Assembly: GCA_003427395.1 (NCBI GenBank)
Contig: BFEA01000819.1
Location: forward strand, 232,506-296,505
Origin: Chara braunii
Taxonomy: Eukaryota; Streptophyta; Charophyceae; Charales; Characeae
Length of the DNA: 64,000 bases
Direction: 5' to 3'
Shown piece by piece: positions 31,047 through 43,083 of this stretch. The notes under the pieces are model-generated. The model was given only the letters and a program-made list of their open reading frames with translations. It searched no databases and was not told where the DNA came from. Every line of letters begins with the position of its first letter. Position 1 is the first letter of the stretch. Position numbers and translations under genes: made by a program.

Positions 31047-31565
31047 AAACACCGTGAATACCACGAAGTGATACATGACGTTAGGCTGCGGCCCGGCCTC
31101 GTAGATCACGGTTCCCTCCACTCTCGTCGTTGTGCACCCCACGTATGGTGGTTGTAGGAATGGCATCCATGTAGGATCAGGGTGAGGAGAACCGTCAATT
31201 GCCTCGAGTCGGATGGTCACTGACTCCACCATTTAATCAACATCGGTTGGGTGGATGCTCCTGCTCAGACAAACTACTAATAGAAATGACTGTGCGATTT
31301 TCATGAACCGCTAAAACACCGCAAATACCAGGAAGTAATACATGACATTAGGTCGCCGCCCGACCTCTTAGATCACCCTTCTCGCCAGTCTCATCGCTAT
31401 GCACCCCACGAATGGCGTTGTACGAATGACATTCACGAAGGATCAGGGTGCGGAGCACCGTCGATTGCCTCGAATCGGATAGTCACTGGCTTCACCATGG
31501 AATCAACATTCGTTGGGTGGATGCTCGTGTTGACAGGAACTACTAATATCAATGACTATGGCACT
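31047..31565 (-). repeat. Diverged tandem duplication, about 262 bp, possibly ex-coding
   Basis: 31047-31306 and 31309-31565 align with many substitutions but few gaps. The minus strand of the first copy encodes MVESVTIRLEAIDGSPHPDP followed by a 65-residue open tail to 30975; the second reads VTIRFEAIDGAPHPDP and then hits stops. The shared residues suggest a coding past; protein unknown. Confidence 0.6.
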
Positions 31566-32002
31566 CCTAGTGGCTCGCGAAAGCAGAAAAGTCTCGTGAG
31601 GATGGGGGTTCAAGACGGGGGATGTGTCTCTCCTCTCCCCAGTCCTCATTCGGTGGCTGCTGCGGCTAGTGCTAAGGGGCCTGATCCATCGACAACGTCC
31701 TCTGCGGATTGCTCACATGAGGAAACTGCTCGAGATCTGGGAGCGGCTCGCCCTCAAAGAGTGCTTCCCATGGTGAGGGCCTTGTGATGGCCATGGTTGG
31801 TTTTTTCGACGCGGCTTCTGGGTTCGGTCTTGGCGACAGTTGGACTACTTCTTCTTTAGCGCCCACCCGGCTACCTTGTGCCTCTAGAGATGGTTGTCGG
31901 CGATCACGTGCATGATGGACAACAACTCAATATGGATAAGCTCCAAGAACTCCGACTTGTCCGATCGGATCTTTCGGGATGGGCCGAACGCTTGAACATC
32001 GG

Positions 32003-32140
<138 letters not shown>

Positions 32141-32823
32141 AGGGTAATCGGCGTTAGGGGATGCGTTCGGCCGTTCGGACCGAAAGTGGACCCAAAAAAA
32201 GAAAAAACAATCTGAAAAAATATATGTTATGAAGAAAAATAAACAAAACAAGATTTGCCTAAGCATTACATCCAGATTCCTTACCAAATTTGAAATAAAA
32301 ATAAAATATGAAAAACAAATACTAATAATAAAAATAACAAAAAATAAAAAAAGAATTAAATTTAGTGAGTGCTCGAGAATGTTTTCGACACGGTCATCTT
32401 TGGCGATTTTTCATTTCTTCTTGTCATAACTAAATGCCCTGAAAATTTGCAGATGTGTACTTCACATAATGAAAAACCCACTAAAAAGGTTTCAAAAAAT
32501 TATAAAACTGTTTAGACCCCGAACTAAAGTGAAAACAAAAGGTAAAAAGTGAAAACAAACGTGGGCGAGCACATTTTGACACCGCCATCTTTGGCGATTT
32601 TTAATTCTTACTTGGCTAAGCCTAATTAATTGAAAATGTATATGCATGTACCTCAGGTCATAAAGCACTCACAAAAAAATATTTAAAAAAAAACAATTAT
32701 TTTTAGGCCCCGAAATAATCTTTGGCAGGGGCTGAACGCCATCAGGTTCGGACCCCGTATGGGACCCCGAACGCCCGTACGTACAGAGGTCTGCCCGGGG
32801 ACCTCCATATGTACGGGCTGGTG

Positions 32824-32828
<5 letters not shown>
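32141..32828. mobile_element. AT-rich element with AGGGT..ACCCT ends between microsatellites
   Basis: A 688-bp block starts AGGGTAATCGGCG and ends GGTGACCCT, flanked on both sides by (TA)n then (CTAT)n in inverted arrangement. Internally two ~170-bp AT-rich units (about 32368-32525 and 32555-32715) share CATCTTTGGCGATTTTT and AGRCCCCGAA. No ORF of note. Probably a non-autonomous element; class unclear. Confidence 0.45.
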
Positions 32829-32874
<46 letters not shown>

Positions 32875-32941
32875 AGATAGATAGATAGATAGATAGATAT
32901 AGATATAGATATAGATATAGATATAGATATATACATAATAC

Positions 32942-32972
<31 letters not shown>

Positions 32973-32995
32973 CATATATGTGTGTGTGTATATAT
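32829..32995. repeat. (AT)n(GATA)n microsatellite
   Basis: TA dinucleotides, then GATA and ATATAG repeats, then TA and TG repeats, ending at TATATATTGGCC. Confidence 0.97.
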
Positions 32996-33629
32996 TGGCC
33001 CGACCGAGAAAGGGTTCCCGAACCACTCTAATAGAATAGACAATAACACTTATTACACTAGTCTATTAATCTCAATTGTAACAAATCCACAATACTATTT
33101 CAAACCAACTTTCCCATAAGGTTGCGCACATCTTTCTATTATTTGTAGCCGATGTCCATATAGCACACCAACAATCCGTAAGATTGAAATTGGTTTATAA
33201 ATGAGGTTGATTCCACAATTTGCCTAACATAATGTAAGACACCTCTAACATAATGCAAAACCTCCAAAATATCTCCTAAAAAAAAAAGTATTCATTGGAA
33301 ACTTTAAATATGAGCTACAAACATTTTTGCTACTTCATCACTCTTTTTGTTTTTCCATTCGCGAGAGTCATTTAATATTCAGAAGATTATAGGAAATATG
33401 AATGCTTGTGTATAACGCACTAAAGTTTCTCAAAGCCATAAAGGATAATTTTATTTTCGGGTAAAATATGAGCAATGATGTTAATGTTTTCCTCTTTGTC
33501 ACCCTTCCTTTTCCTTTGTACCCTATAACAAACATTTCACGAGATTTTGCTACTTTTAAGTCGACGTCATCTTGCAGTTCCTATTTGACCAGAGATAGTC
33601 CTTCGATTTCCCCCTCTTAGGTTCATAGG

Positions 33630-33900
33630 CATTAAATTTGTCGCCCTTTAACTCTGACAAAGCTTGTTGCTCAACATTTGTTGGGTTGGGCCTTATAATC
33701 ATGGACGTTGATTTCCCTCATGATTTCCTTCTTCTTCTTTACCAAAGAATCACTACAATTCCCTTGCTTTCCATCTACCATTTTTTACCCCACGCGCCTT
33801 ATGTTCCGAGTATAGGTTCAACGTGTGTAACCGTAACAGCAGTTTTGTCCATAAGGTGTGCATTAGCCCTGACCACTAAGTTGAGCGCACTGTATTGAGA
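33630..33900 (+). pseudogene. Diverged LTR-ORF homologue G
   Basis: Frame from 33638 reads CCSTFVGLGLIIMDVDFPHDFLL and ITTIPLLSI, the GFVIIDTHFPP..LIVIPW core of the LTR ORF. The matching 3' LTR part lies 1 kb further on (34955-35045: CAAAATCCTTGGCACACACCC), so about 1 kb may have been inserted between them. Confidence 0.45.
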
Positions 33901-34763
33901 ATGTCCACCTCACATTCCAAGCTCAGTCAGCTGCATGCATATATTGTTTTCTCACATATTTTTATTAATTGATTAGATTCTCCTATTGATTATTTTATTC
34001 ATAGATATTCTATTAAATTGTTTATTATATGTCTAGGCTACCAAAGTGGCCTGGGGTCACTTGCTCGACCGGGCCAAAAAAAAAAAAAAAAGTAAAAAAA
34101 AAAAAAATTAATTTTAGTTTTTATTCTAAATTTGGTGAAGAATTTGATATGACCCTTAAGCAAAAGTTGTTCAGTTGATTTTTCTGCATAACATAGTTTG
34201 TTTTCGGATTTTTTTTTTTTTTTTTTTTGGTACCTTCCTTGGTTCTTGCACGGGCTGGCGGCCCGGCTGGTAGCCTAGTTATATGTTGTTTATTATATCA
34301 TATAACTTATGTTTCTACCATTTCAAACAAAGTTTTGCCTTTGACTCTTGAAAGTGGTATGTCATCTATCAATGGAAGTACTTCTGGTACTGACATAGGA
34401 CAAATTCTACATATTTGTTTATAAGATCTCGCTTTAAGTTTTATTACCTACCAAACCAACTAATGTATTACAAAAAAAAACTTCTGTTTTTCGTTTTGGG
34501 AGCGTCTCGATCATCCCGAAATGCGTCATGGCATGACTGGGAAATTTCGCTAATGTGCCTCCGATAGATGCTTCCCTTTACCATAACCAGATTCATTTAA
34601 TAAAATATAGTGAACTCGAACAAGCATCTTGGGTAGTTAAGCAACGCGCGGGAGCATGGAGCATTGTGGAACCCCATGTATTCCCAAGAGCCCTTCACTT
34701 GGGCAAAGAGGCAGCGACAACAGCAGCGGTCGTGTAGATTGAAGCCCCTTAATTCCCTCATCA

Positions 34764-34923
34764 TGCCTTCTCAGTCGTTCCCTCCTTACAGACTCCTTAC
34801 CCATTGCACTCCTCTTCTACCCTTGTAAACTTATTCGTGAAATTGCCTTCTCCGTCGTTCCCTCCTTACAGACTCCTTACCCATTGCACTCCTCTTCTAC
34901 CCTTGTAAACTTATTCGTGAAAT
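34764..34923. repeat. 80-bp tandem duplication
   Basis: 34764-34843 and 34844-34923 are nearly identical (one visible change, CTCAGTCG versus CTCCGTCG). Confidence 0.95.
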
Positions 34924-35045
34924 TGTACTTGTATCCTTCCACTCCTGCTAGTAGTTGGATTCACCTTCGTGGAACTTAGCGAAGGAGACCTCAGTTTCAC
35001 CTGTTTCCCAAAATCCTTGGCACACACCCTTCTCACACTTTAGGC

Positions 35046-36674
35046 GTGTACATCTACACCGCTCAGTAAGTGATCGTGGCTATGAAGATTCGCAACAAGG
35101 AATCTTTTTATTAAGTTTTTTTTTTTATGGCAAGCCTATCTTTGGTTCTTTTAAAAAAGAATAGAACGACTGGCGCCTACAATCACCTATCTGAAATCGA
35201 ACAGATTCTCAAACTACAATGAGGTTCACTGTCACAACAAGTGGACCAAGAAGGCATGTAGGCATCTTCTATTGCAACTCCTATTGTTCACCAGATGGTA
35301 GTTTTTTCACAATATATAACCTTTCATTTTCTTCCACACCAACGATAGTAGAAAGAGATGTCCGCGGGCCGGAACACTCACAACACGATCTGTGTAGGAT
35401 GCTACACCCAAAGGCACAACCATAGATTGCCCAACTTCTCCACCCGTAATCCAACAAGCCCATTTCGTTGAGCAAACACCCTAAAATTCCTCAAGGTTGT
35501 GTTAGTTTCAACATTCTTCACACCACAAAATGACGCAGAATAAAAATTAACTGTACGACAACCTCCTTGGCTGGTTGGCTCCCTCGCTTGTACACATATC
35601 GACGGTCTTCAGTTTTATGGTTTTGATGTAGTAAATGGAGGTCACGAGGCCTTCATCGCCTGGACAATCCTTATCTCCAGGCAATTCCAAATATCAGTGG
35701 CATGAGGCAATCCGCATGTAAAAGACATCTCTGTAGCACCAATTTCACCAGCATCATTACTACAGCAACAGACTCACTGGGAGCTCTATCGGCATGAGTT
35801 GCAGCCCTATGGTCAACCAAAAGTCAAACCAATTCACCAAGTGGCACTTTAATCCGTAACAATGCATCCCAACGCTCAAAAGAAAAGTGTATGTGACATC
35901 CTCACATCACACACCAAGCACCACAAGGTGTATTGCAAGCACCACAAGGTGTATTGCACGTAGATCAAACGACCAACCCACTTGTACTTAGCATTCGCAC
36001 TGAAAGCAAAGAATATAGCTGGCACTGACTGATTAGGGTGCACATTACAAAAGAAGACCTCAATCAAACCACTGGTGTGTTTCAAAGCCAAATAATAAAA
36101 TACGCAGCTTGCATGCAACCGCAAGTTTCAGGGTCAGCCTCCGGAGCATAATGGCTGGCGGCACCAACCAAAACAAGAGTCACACCAGTTTGCTTTCTCT
36201 TGGCATGCACGACATTTCCAGCCCTGGAGGAAAGTGTGCCTCGGAAGTACTAGGTTTAAGGCTTTAAGCCTAATAAGGTAAGCAATGTGGTAAAAAAAAA
36301 AAAAACTACTTTTTAGAGGGCTTGTACACCTTAATCCAAGAGTAAGACAGAGCGCCCACTGATTCAAGAACCTAGACATCGTACTTACTCTCCTTATAGA
36401 GTTTTCACCCCCTCAACATCTCAGCTAAACATATTGAATCCGGCACACACCACCCTCTACATCTAAACAAGGGCAACATTCAGTCTAGGTGCATGTATAA
36501 GTACCTGACATTCTATGCGCGTGAAGACAATACTTCTAAAGCGGTGTGCAATTGTTCCATTTTGTCTCACACACACTCAAGAACATGCTGCAGGCGAGGG
36601 AGAAGAAAAACACATTGGGAAAGAAAAAACAAACAATGCATCCGTTATAAGTTATAAATTGTAGTCCAGAACCC
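35046..36674. other. No gene recognised
   Basis: Minus-strand frames such as 36124-35876 (FFCNVHPNQSVPAIFF) could be decayed transposase or gene pieces, but I recognise no family. A 21-bp unit is repeated at 35917-35937 and 35938-35958. Confidence 0.35.
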
Positions 36675-36940
36675 TCGGCGGTACTATTCATGCTTTCTGA
36701 TAAATAAAATAAATACAAATTAGTTAGGCCTCTTACGGGACGCCAGTTGTCAATGCCTTCTAGCGCTTAGCTAATGAAGGGATCAACGGAATGAACGGAG
36801 GTTCCTGGGTGTGTGGACTATACAATGTTGCCGTAATTTTTACGATTTGTATTTTGGCAATTCTTTGTCTCTACTTCGACTGAGTGGATGACTTGATTGG
36901 ACATGCTTTACTTATATTGCGTAATTTCCTGATTACACTG
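36675..36940 (+). repeat. Left pLTR of the Penelope-like element
   Basis: 266 bp, from TCGGCGGTACTATTCATGC to GATTACACTG. Matches 41180-41217 plus 41505-41729 with scattered substitutions. Confidence 0.88.
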
Positions 36941-37090
36941 TCTACGGCCCGTGTGAACTGTCCTGGAGTTTCGTTGCTGGGATAAGTGAGCACGTATTTC
37001 CCTATCGGGAACCTGTGTTAACTATCATTGATTGTTTTATCGTGGAGGTTGTGGCATCTACTTCAGCTAAGTAAGTGTTACTAGAACAAT

Positions 37091-38200
37091 ATGTTTGGTT
37101 ATGGAGACCAGCGGGAGAGAGGTGGAGACCATCGCGAGCATCGTGACTACCGAGACCATAGAGACTACGTCAACGGCAGGTGGCATGACCATGAACCACG
37201 ACGGGAACCTCCCACTTACTATAATTGCCATGAACCTTGGCACTACGCCAAACAGTGCCCACAACCAAGACGGAATTCTTTAGCACGGCCAGGTCCTCAT
37301 GCAATTCTCATTGAGGACGATCGACATCATCATCTCTCTACTCCAAGAGATCCTCTACAACGACCCCATTCACTCCAAGGTTGCGAAGATCGAAAAAAAA
37401 ATGGTAGTTGTGTGCCAATATGTGGAGATTGAGTAGCAAAAGAAAGTCGGTAAGGAGAGCAAGAAAGCAAAAACGAACGAAGTTGAAGAACGTGACGCAG
37501 CTGAACGATTGGAGCAAGAGAAAAAGAAGAAGAAGAATGAGAAGACGAGAAAGGAAGTGGAGCACTTGAAGGAAATGAACAAGAACCTGAACATTAAGGT
37601 AGTTGTACGCGTCGACGGGTTACATGAAGATGTGCGTGAAGATGTCAGACACGAGATTCGCTAGGCGCTTGGCGAGTTATCTATGGTCGTTGCACGTGAT
37701 AAGCAAAAGGACGTTTGCCTACCACAGTCAGGATTTGAAGGCAGTGCGAGCAGCAGTGAGACGGACAAATTGAGCAATCACACTCGTGACATGTGCATCT
37801 TCGAGAAGAGAAAACAAGGACCTGAACTTTTTTTTGACGGAAGCTCTCCAATGGAGCTTCCTCCGAAGCGTACACCGAAGCGACCTTTGAGATCAACAAA
37901 ACTGACCACGAGACTCAAGCAGTCTCAAACACGTGAAAAGAACAAGACTCCAACACTGCAGAAGATTCCGCCAACCATCTGCAAGAAGAATCGCGTGTCG
38001 ATTGGAATCATAGGCCGCATGAAGTACGAGAAGTAGAACGAGCTCAAGAATCTTAAGGCACTAGTGCTACCGAACATTTGTAAGGAGGAGGGGATTGAGT
38101 ACAACGGCAACTTCAAAGCTATTTTCGATTTTGACGCCCGCCGTACTCGTGCCGCGTACAACACCGATGATGAAAGTGATAAGTAGTCGTCCAAAGCAGC
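37091..38200 (+). pseudogene. ORF1-like region: zinc knuckle, coiled coil, basic domain
   Basis: 37091-37432 is rich in Arg/Asp/His (GDHREHRDYRDHRDY) and contains NCHEPWHYAKQCPQP, a CCHC knuckle whose first Cys is Tyr (YYNC). A second frame, with stops, carries a charged coiled coil (AAERLEQEKKKKKNEKTRKE) and from 37683 a basic region (SPMELPPKRTPKRPLRS), then LKALVLPNICKEEGIEYNG and DARRTRAAYNTDDESD. It resembles a nucleic-acid-binding ORF1. It could instead be the N-terminal part of the same polyprotein as GIY-YIG and RT. Confidence 0.6.
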
Positions 38201-38417
38201 TCGTAGTACAGCAGCAACCGAAGATGATGGTAAACAGGTAACTAAGTGATGTGGCTTAAGTATTGCCGACCTTTGGAAAATTGTTTGTTGCCTTACGAGG
38301 TGGAGAGCTAAGAACAGTTCTGTTGATGCTTGGGTTGAAGACCTTGTCCGTTTAGTGGTGGTTCGACTTTCCATTTCGGGTACATTCCTCTGAATAAGGA
38401 AATGTGTTAAGGCATGG

Positions 38418-38870
38418 TTGCGTTTGTATGAGACCTTTGGGACGGACTTTGTGAATATTACCAATTGTGTTTATATTGTTTTTTCCCTGCTTTGCAAGTC
38501 CCTATATGTGGGGAAGACCACGAGACACGTGGATGTTCGTTTCTATCAATGGGTGTGTTCCTTTGGGGCTGAAAACTATGTCCTTATCCCCATTGACTTT
38601 ATTGTGAGCACCGAGTTGACTAAGCTTGAGAACATATACATAAGACAATGGTCCCCATACTTGAACACTTCGGGTGTTAGGAAGACGGGAAGTGCACTAA
38701 TAGCAAGTTTCATAAAGGGAGGAGTGAGAGGTGTAGGGTGGATATTGGCTTTAGAGTGGAGCACCGTACGATCGCCCTGTACTCTTCCGTACACATGCTT
38801 GGAGCTTAGATTTGTATGCGATACTAAAGCAGGAGTCGGCTGGGCTGCGATGCTCCGAGGTTTTCAATAG
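38418..38870 (+). pseudogene. GIY-YIG endonuclease domain
   Basis: In a 150-codon frame: VYI at residues 18-20 and YVG at 30-32 (the GIY and YIG strands), Arg41 in RHVDVRF, Glu71 in LTKLENIYIRQW and Asn83 in SPYLN. All key positions of the family are present; the GIY Gly is Cys17 here. It would nick target DNA to prime reverse transcription. Residues after about 95 do not belong to the domain. Confidence 0.75.
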
Positions 38871-38953
38871 CGGGGGTAATACTTGGCAAGAGACGTGAAA
38901 GAGTCTATCTAAAACTTTCATCTAAAACTTTCGGTAGTTACAAGGTAACACGC

Positions 38954-40360
38954 TTGAATAAGACCTGTTTGTTGAGCGAAGGTAAATCCAAGTTTAAAGG
39001 CGGAGGTAGAGTAGTTATAAAACTTTCGTCTGTCTTTCAGAGCCCTCATGTGATTGATAAAATTTATCGATGGGGTATGCGTTCGATCTTGCCGGTGTAT
39101 AGAGCTATTAAAGATTTCACTTTAGCCTCAGTGTTGATTTGCTGATTAGACTTAAGTTTCATGATCGTCTGAGTTTGTGCGAAATACGTAAGGTGGTGAA
39201 TGATTCGTTAACGAGTTCTGAACTACCAACATGTTTTTTGCATTGTGCGCGTAAGAATACTCATATTGACAGGCAAAAGAATTGGACAATCAGCGAGTAT
39301 TTGCACAATCACCAAGCTTTTGCAGCTCAACATGTGCTGACCTGGCACTGTGCAGTGTGCAAGCCCGCCCTATCCGCGTGTGGATGGGCATGTGCACTTT
39401 TGCCTGGATAAGAGTACGGTGAATCACCCCTTGCTAATGAATGGCAACTGTCACAATATTCCGAAGGAGTATGTGGTTGACCGTTTGAAGCTTTTACGTT
39501 CAGAGATTCTGGGGGGCTTTCAAAATTGGAGAAACTTTCAAAGGGCAGCTACCTGATATTACTGATGTGACTCCTTTCTCTCCGTGCAGGATGTGATCAA
39601 TCTGAAGAATCATTTTGATGGGCTAGTATCTACTCCTCTTGATCATAACCCTAGGGAAACAATTGTTATGTGCCCAAAGTTCAATTACGAAGCAACGATG
39701 GATACGTTCATTGGAAATACAGGCTGTAGGGTGGTATCGGTCAGTAAATGCGTGATGTTGAATGAAGTCCGTGAAGATGTCAACGCTGCAGGTCTTAAGA
39801 CATTTGCTAGGTGGAACCCAAATGGTCGATTTGGCTGTGCCTATATCATTCCAAAACACAACAATTTGAAGAGATACCGTTCGATATGTCCTGCGTCTTC
39901 GAAACAAATGGTGAGCACAGGTAGGGTTGTCGCAAAAGGTTTGAATTACATGCTATCCCGACTGCCACTGAAATGGTATTTCAGCAGTCTCACAGCTTAC
40001 AGCGAGGCGTGAATGAAGTAATCAACTCAAAGATTCGATGGCTTTGTTGTTCCTCAAACGTGGCAGCCCAGTCCTCCGACATCAAGGACATGTTTAGCAG
40101 ATTCCCACACCTTGAGATCTCAAAGGCTTTGGAGTGCTTGGTGGTTTGGAAGAACTACCGAAGCTGACGACACGCGTTCTTTGGATTTCGAGGATATTTC
40201 CAAATTCTTGTTGATCAGTTTGTGCAGCATACATACACGTTCACAACTGGTGTTCTAATTAGGCAGGACCAGGGTATTCCAACAGAAAAGACCACGAGTC
40301 CTCCATTGGCCTGCATACTATGTGCCTATTCGGAGTGCATGTTTTTAACAGCTTGGTAAA
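38954..40360 (+). pseudogene. Penelope-type reverse transcriptase, broken
   Basis: Reading frames alternate: 38954-39145, 39139-39411 (with HCARKNTHIDR and WHCAVC, possibly a zinc-binding linker continued by HVHFC in the 39350-39556 frame), 39584-40012 (ETIVMCPKFNYEATMD, GCAYIIPKHNNLKRYRSICP), 39973-40167 (SSDIKDMFSRFPHLEI, motif A, Asp at 40078-40080) and 40200-40360 (QDQGIPTEKTTSPPLACILC at about 40266-40320). The catalytic YxDD strand after this is not readable. At least four frame changes. Confidence 0.7.
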
Positions 40361-40670
40361 ATTCAGGAGGATGGTCTTCGGAATTCATTCAGTTCACGAC
40401 GTAATCTTGGTAACTACATCTCTCTCGGGTACGGACCTGCATTGGGTTGTGCAATTTTTTGATGCGTGCTAACCCAAGAACTTGTGCCTGAAAAGAACTG
40501 ACGACGACTCCAGCGTCCTCGCTCAAACGAGAGTTGAGAATCAAGGACTTTCCGACGGGATTTTTCATGCGAGTACTTCGCAGGTTTGCTTGTCAAAGAG
40601 ACGAGATATGAAAACAAACTGTGGGTAACATCAATACTGAGAGACATTGGATGCCCTCCAAATCCGTGGA

Positions 40671-41080
40671 CAGGGTTGTTATCAGCCGTTAGCAGTACTG
40701 TGCTCTTTTGATTTGGTTGTCCTGTTACTTAGGTTTTGTTTCGCTTTGATCGCAATAGCTTTGAGCTGACGCCACTATGATTGTTGTGTACCAAGTGGAT
40801 CTAACAAGCATTGACCCAGACCAGCTGGGCCCAGTGTTGAATACCTTTTGTGGTGGCGGTACTGTGTTTCCGTGTTGTGGTGACAGGGTTGTTATTAGCG
40901 GTTAGCGCTACTGTTTTTTATCCCGTTGTTCTGGTTGCTAAAGTTTGTTTGGCGCTAAGTATGGGAGTTTCAAACTGACATCGCTATGAACGTTGTGTAG
41001 CAAGAAGATATAACCAACAGTATCCCAGACCAGCTGGGCCCAGTGTTGAGTACTTTTTTTGCTGTAGTTTCAGGGTGTTG
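40671..41080. repeat. Imperfect tandem duplication, about 210 bp
   Basis: Two copies share GGGTTGTTATYAGCSGTTAGC and CCAGACCAGCTGGGCCCAGT. They lie between the RT and the right pLTR. Confidence 0.85.
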
Positions 41081-41179
41081 TGAAACTAAGGCTGTAGTAG
41101 CTTGAGTGATAGTCTACCCGCCAGGTCCAGGGCACCCTGGGCCCGGTTCGGGGTACATCTTTTGGAAGATAACTGTCCT

Positions 41180-41459
41180 TCGGTGGTACTATTCATGCTT
41201 TCCGATAAATAGAATATGTGCAGCTCCATGGGACAACGGAGACCCAAGTCTGAGAAGAGAAAAGCTCACAGCCGCAGGAAACAACAAACAGCGATCTTCA
41301 TGTTATAAGATGTATCAATGGGACACTAGACCCGGTTTCCAGCAGGTGCCGCTCCCCACCAATAGATGGAGCAGCCTGACAGATAAACCCTCAATCCTGA
41401 CGGTTCTGTTACCACCGCCGGGATAGATGGTTTACATAATGGGCTTTTCAAAAAAAAAN

Positions 41460-41501
<42 letters not shown>

Positions 41502-41729
41502 GCAAATTAGTTAGTCCTCTTACGGGAAGTCAGCTATCAACGCCTCCTGGCGCTTAGCTGACGAAGGGATTAGCGGAACGAACGAAGGTTCCTGGGTGTC
41601 TGGACTGTACGGTGTTGTTGTAATTTTCTACGATTTGTACTTCGCCAATTCTTCGTCTCTGCTCCGACTGAGTGAATGACTTCATCGGACATGCTTAACT
41701 TGTATTGCGTTATTTACTGACTACACTGA
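41180..41729 (+). repeat. Right pLTR, split by an insertion
   Basis: 41180-41217 and 41505-41729 together match the left pLTR. The interruption is the poly-A element at 41223-41499. Confidence 0.85.
41223..41499 (+). mobile_element. Poly-A-tailed retroposon with 5-bp target duplication
   Basis: About 227 bp of unique sequence (starting GCTCCATGGGACAACGG) followed by a ~49-bp A run (one N at 41459), flanked by GTGCA at 41218-41222 and 41500-41504. This is the footprint of target-primed insertion of a polyadenylated RNA: a SINE or processed transcript. Source RNA unknown. Confidence 0.75.
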
Positions 41730-41824
41730 CTAGACAAAAATGATAACAAAAAACTACATTTTGAATTGGGCATGGTAAACACATGAACTGTTGCTAAACT
41801 GTTGCTTTAGAAATGAGAGAAAAC

Positions 41825-41961
41825 ACCAGCTCCCGAAGAATGCGCAGGCCGGGCCGGACAATGGCCGGGCCGGACAAATCCAATCGGCTGCCGTCGTTTC
41901 CTTTCAGCCTCCTGAAAGGTCAGAGGCACGATATATTCCGAAGCGACAAAGGTACTTGCGG
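41825..41961. mobile_element. Palindromic MITE family, copy 3 (5'-truncated)
   Basis: Shares CAAATCCAATCGGCTGCCGTC, GCCTCCTGAAAGGTC and the end AAGGTACTTGCGGTTT with 54011-54196 and 54410-54611. Confidence 0.6.
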
Positions 41962-42157
41962 TTTGAAAGAAACAAGTGAACCTGCCACCGCGAAGCCACA
42001 GCCCAGCGCCAGCCCCACCCCATTATCTGGCTCGTGCAACATTGAGGGTGTTTGTTTAAAAAAAGAAATGAGGGAAGCGCAGCATTCCAGGGGGTATCGG
42101 CCAAGGCATCAGTGCGCCATCAGATCCTTTGTAAATCAGAACTATTTTGTAGTGGTC

Positions 42158-42222
42158 CCCGCTGGATTTGAACTCACGTCTGCAATTCAACAGCTTCATG
42201 TGTGCATTTCTGCAAGACCATA
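42158..42222 (-). ncRNA. tRNA-like B-box segment, possible SINE
   Basis: The minus strand contains GAGTTCAAATCCAGC, a good RNA polymerase III B box, inside a tRNA-like 3' half. The A box is not convincing. Confidence 0.3.
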
Positions 42223-42300
42223 GGAGGTTAAACCCCAGCGAACAGATACATTGAAAAGAAATCCCGGTGTGAGTATGAACTAATAATCTGTAAGATTCAA

Positions 42301-42306
42301 ATGTCC

Positions 42307-42350
<44 letters not shown>

Positions 42351-42455
42351 AGTTAAGTTTTCAACCTGGCGCCTGGCCTCATGGTACTTCCATCGATTCG
42401 ATGAGCATAGTCGAATGAATCTACCGCTAGAACATGGAAATATGCACTGCCACAC

Positions 42456-42515
<60 letters not shown>

Positions 42516-42968
42516 TTTCCATTGATAGGATGAGCAACGCACCGGCCACGTAAGTCTCCAATCCCGCAGCGGGCTTCACGCTACTTCCATCGATAGGATG
42601 AGCGAAATAGAATGAATCTTCCGGATCAATCGGATGAGCAAAATCGAATGAATCTTCCACATCGATCCAATGAGCAAAATGGAATGAATATACCGCTAGA
42701 ACATGGAAATATACACTTCCACACTTGTTNNNNNNNNNNNNNNNNNNNNNNNNNNNNNNNNNNNNNNNNNNNNNNNNNNNNNNNNNNNNNNNNNNNNNNN
42801 NNNNNNNNGAGAGAGAGAGTCAACTGAATCTTCCGGATGGAGTGGATGAGCACAATGGAATGAATACATCGCTAGAACATGGAAATATACACTTCCACAC
42901 TTGCTTGTGTGTGCATGTGTGTGTGCGTGCCTGCATGTGTGTGTGTGTGTGTGTGTTTTTATGTGTGT

Positions 42969-43001
<33 letters not shown>

Positions 43002-43083
43002 TTTTCCATCGATAGGATGAGCAACACACCGGCCAACAGGTAAGTCTCCAACTTCGCGGCTGGCCTCACGCTACTTCCATCGA

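Larger units (their letters stand above)
36675..41729 (+). mobile_element. Penelope-like retroelement with N-terminal GIY-YIG, decayed
   Basis: Direct repeats (36675-36940 and 41180-41729, the latter with an insertion) enclose, in order on the plus strand, a zinc-knuckle/coiled-coil ORF, a GIY-YIG nuclease domain and a reverse transcriptase with Penelope-type motifs. In most Penelope-like elements GIY-YIG follows RT; the reverse order is known from the permuted (Chlamys/Naiad-type) clade reported from green algae and protists. Several frameshifts and stops show it is inactive. Confidence 0.78.
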
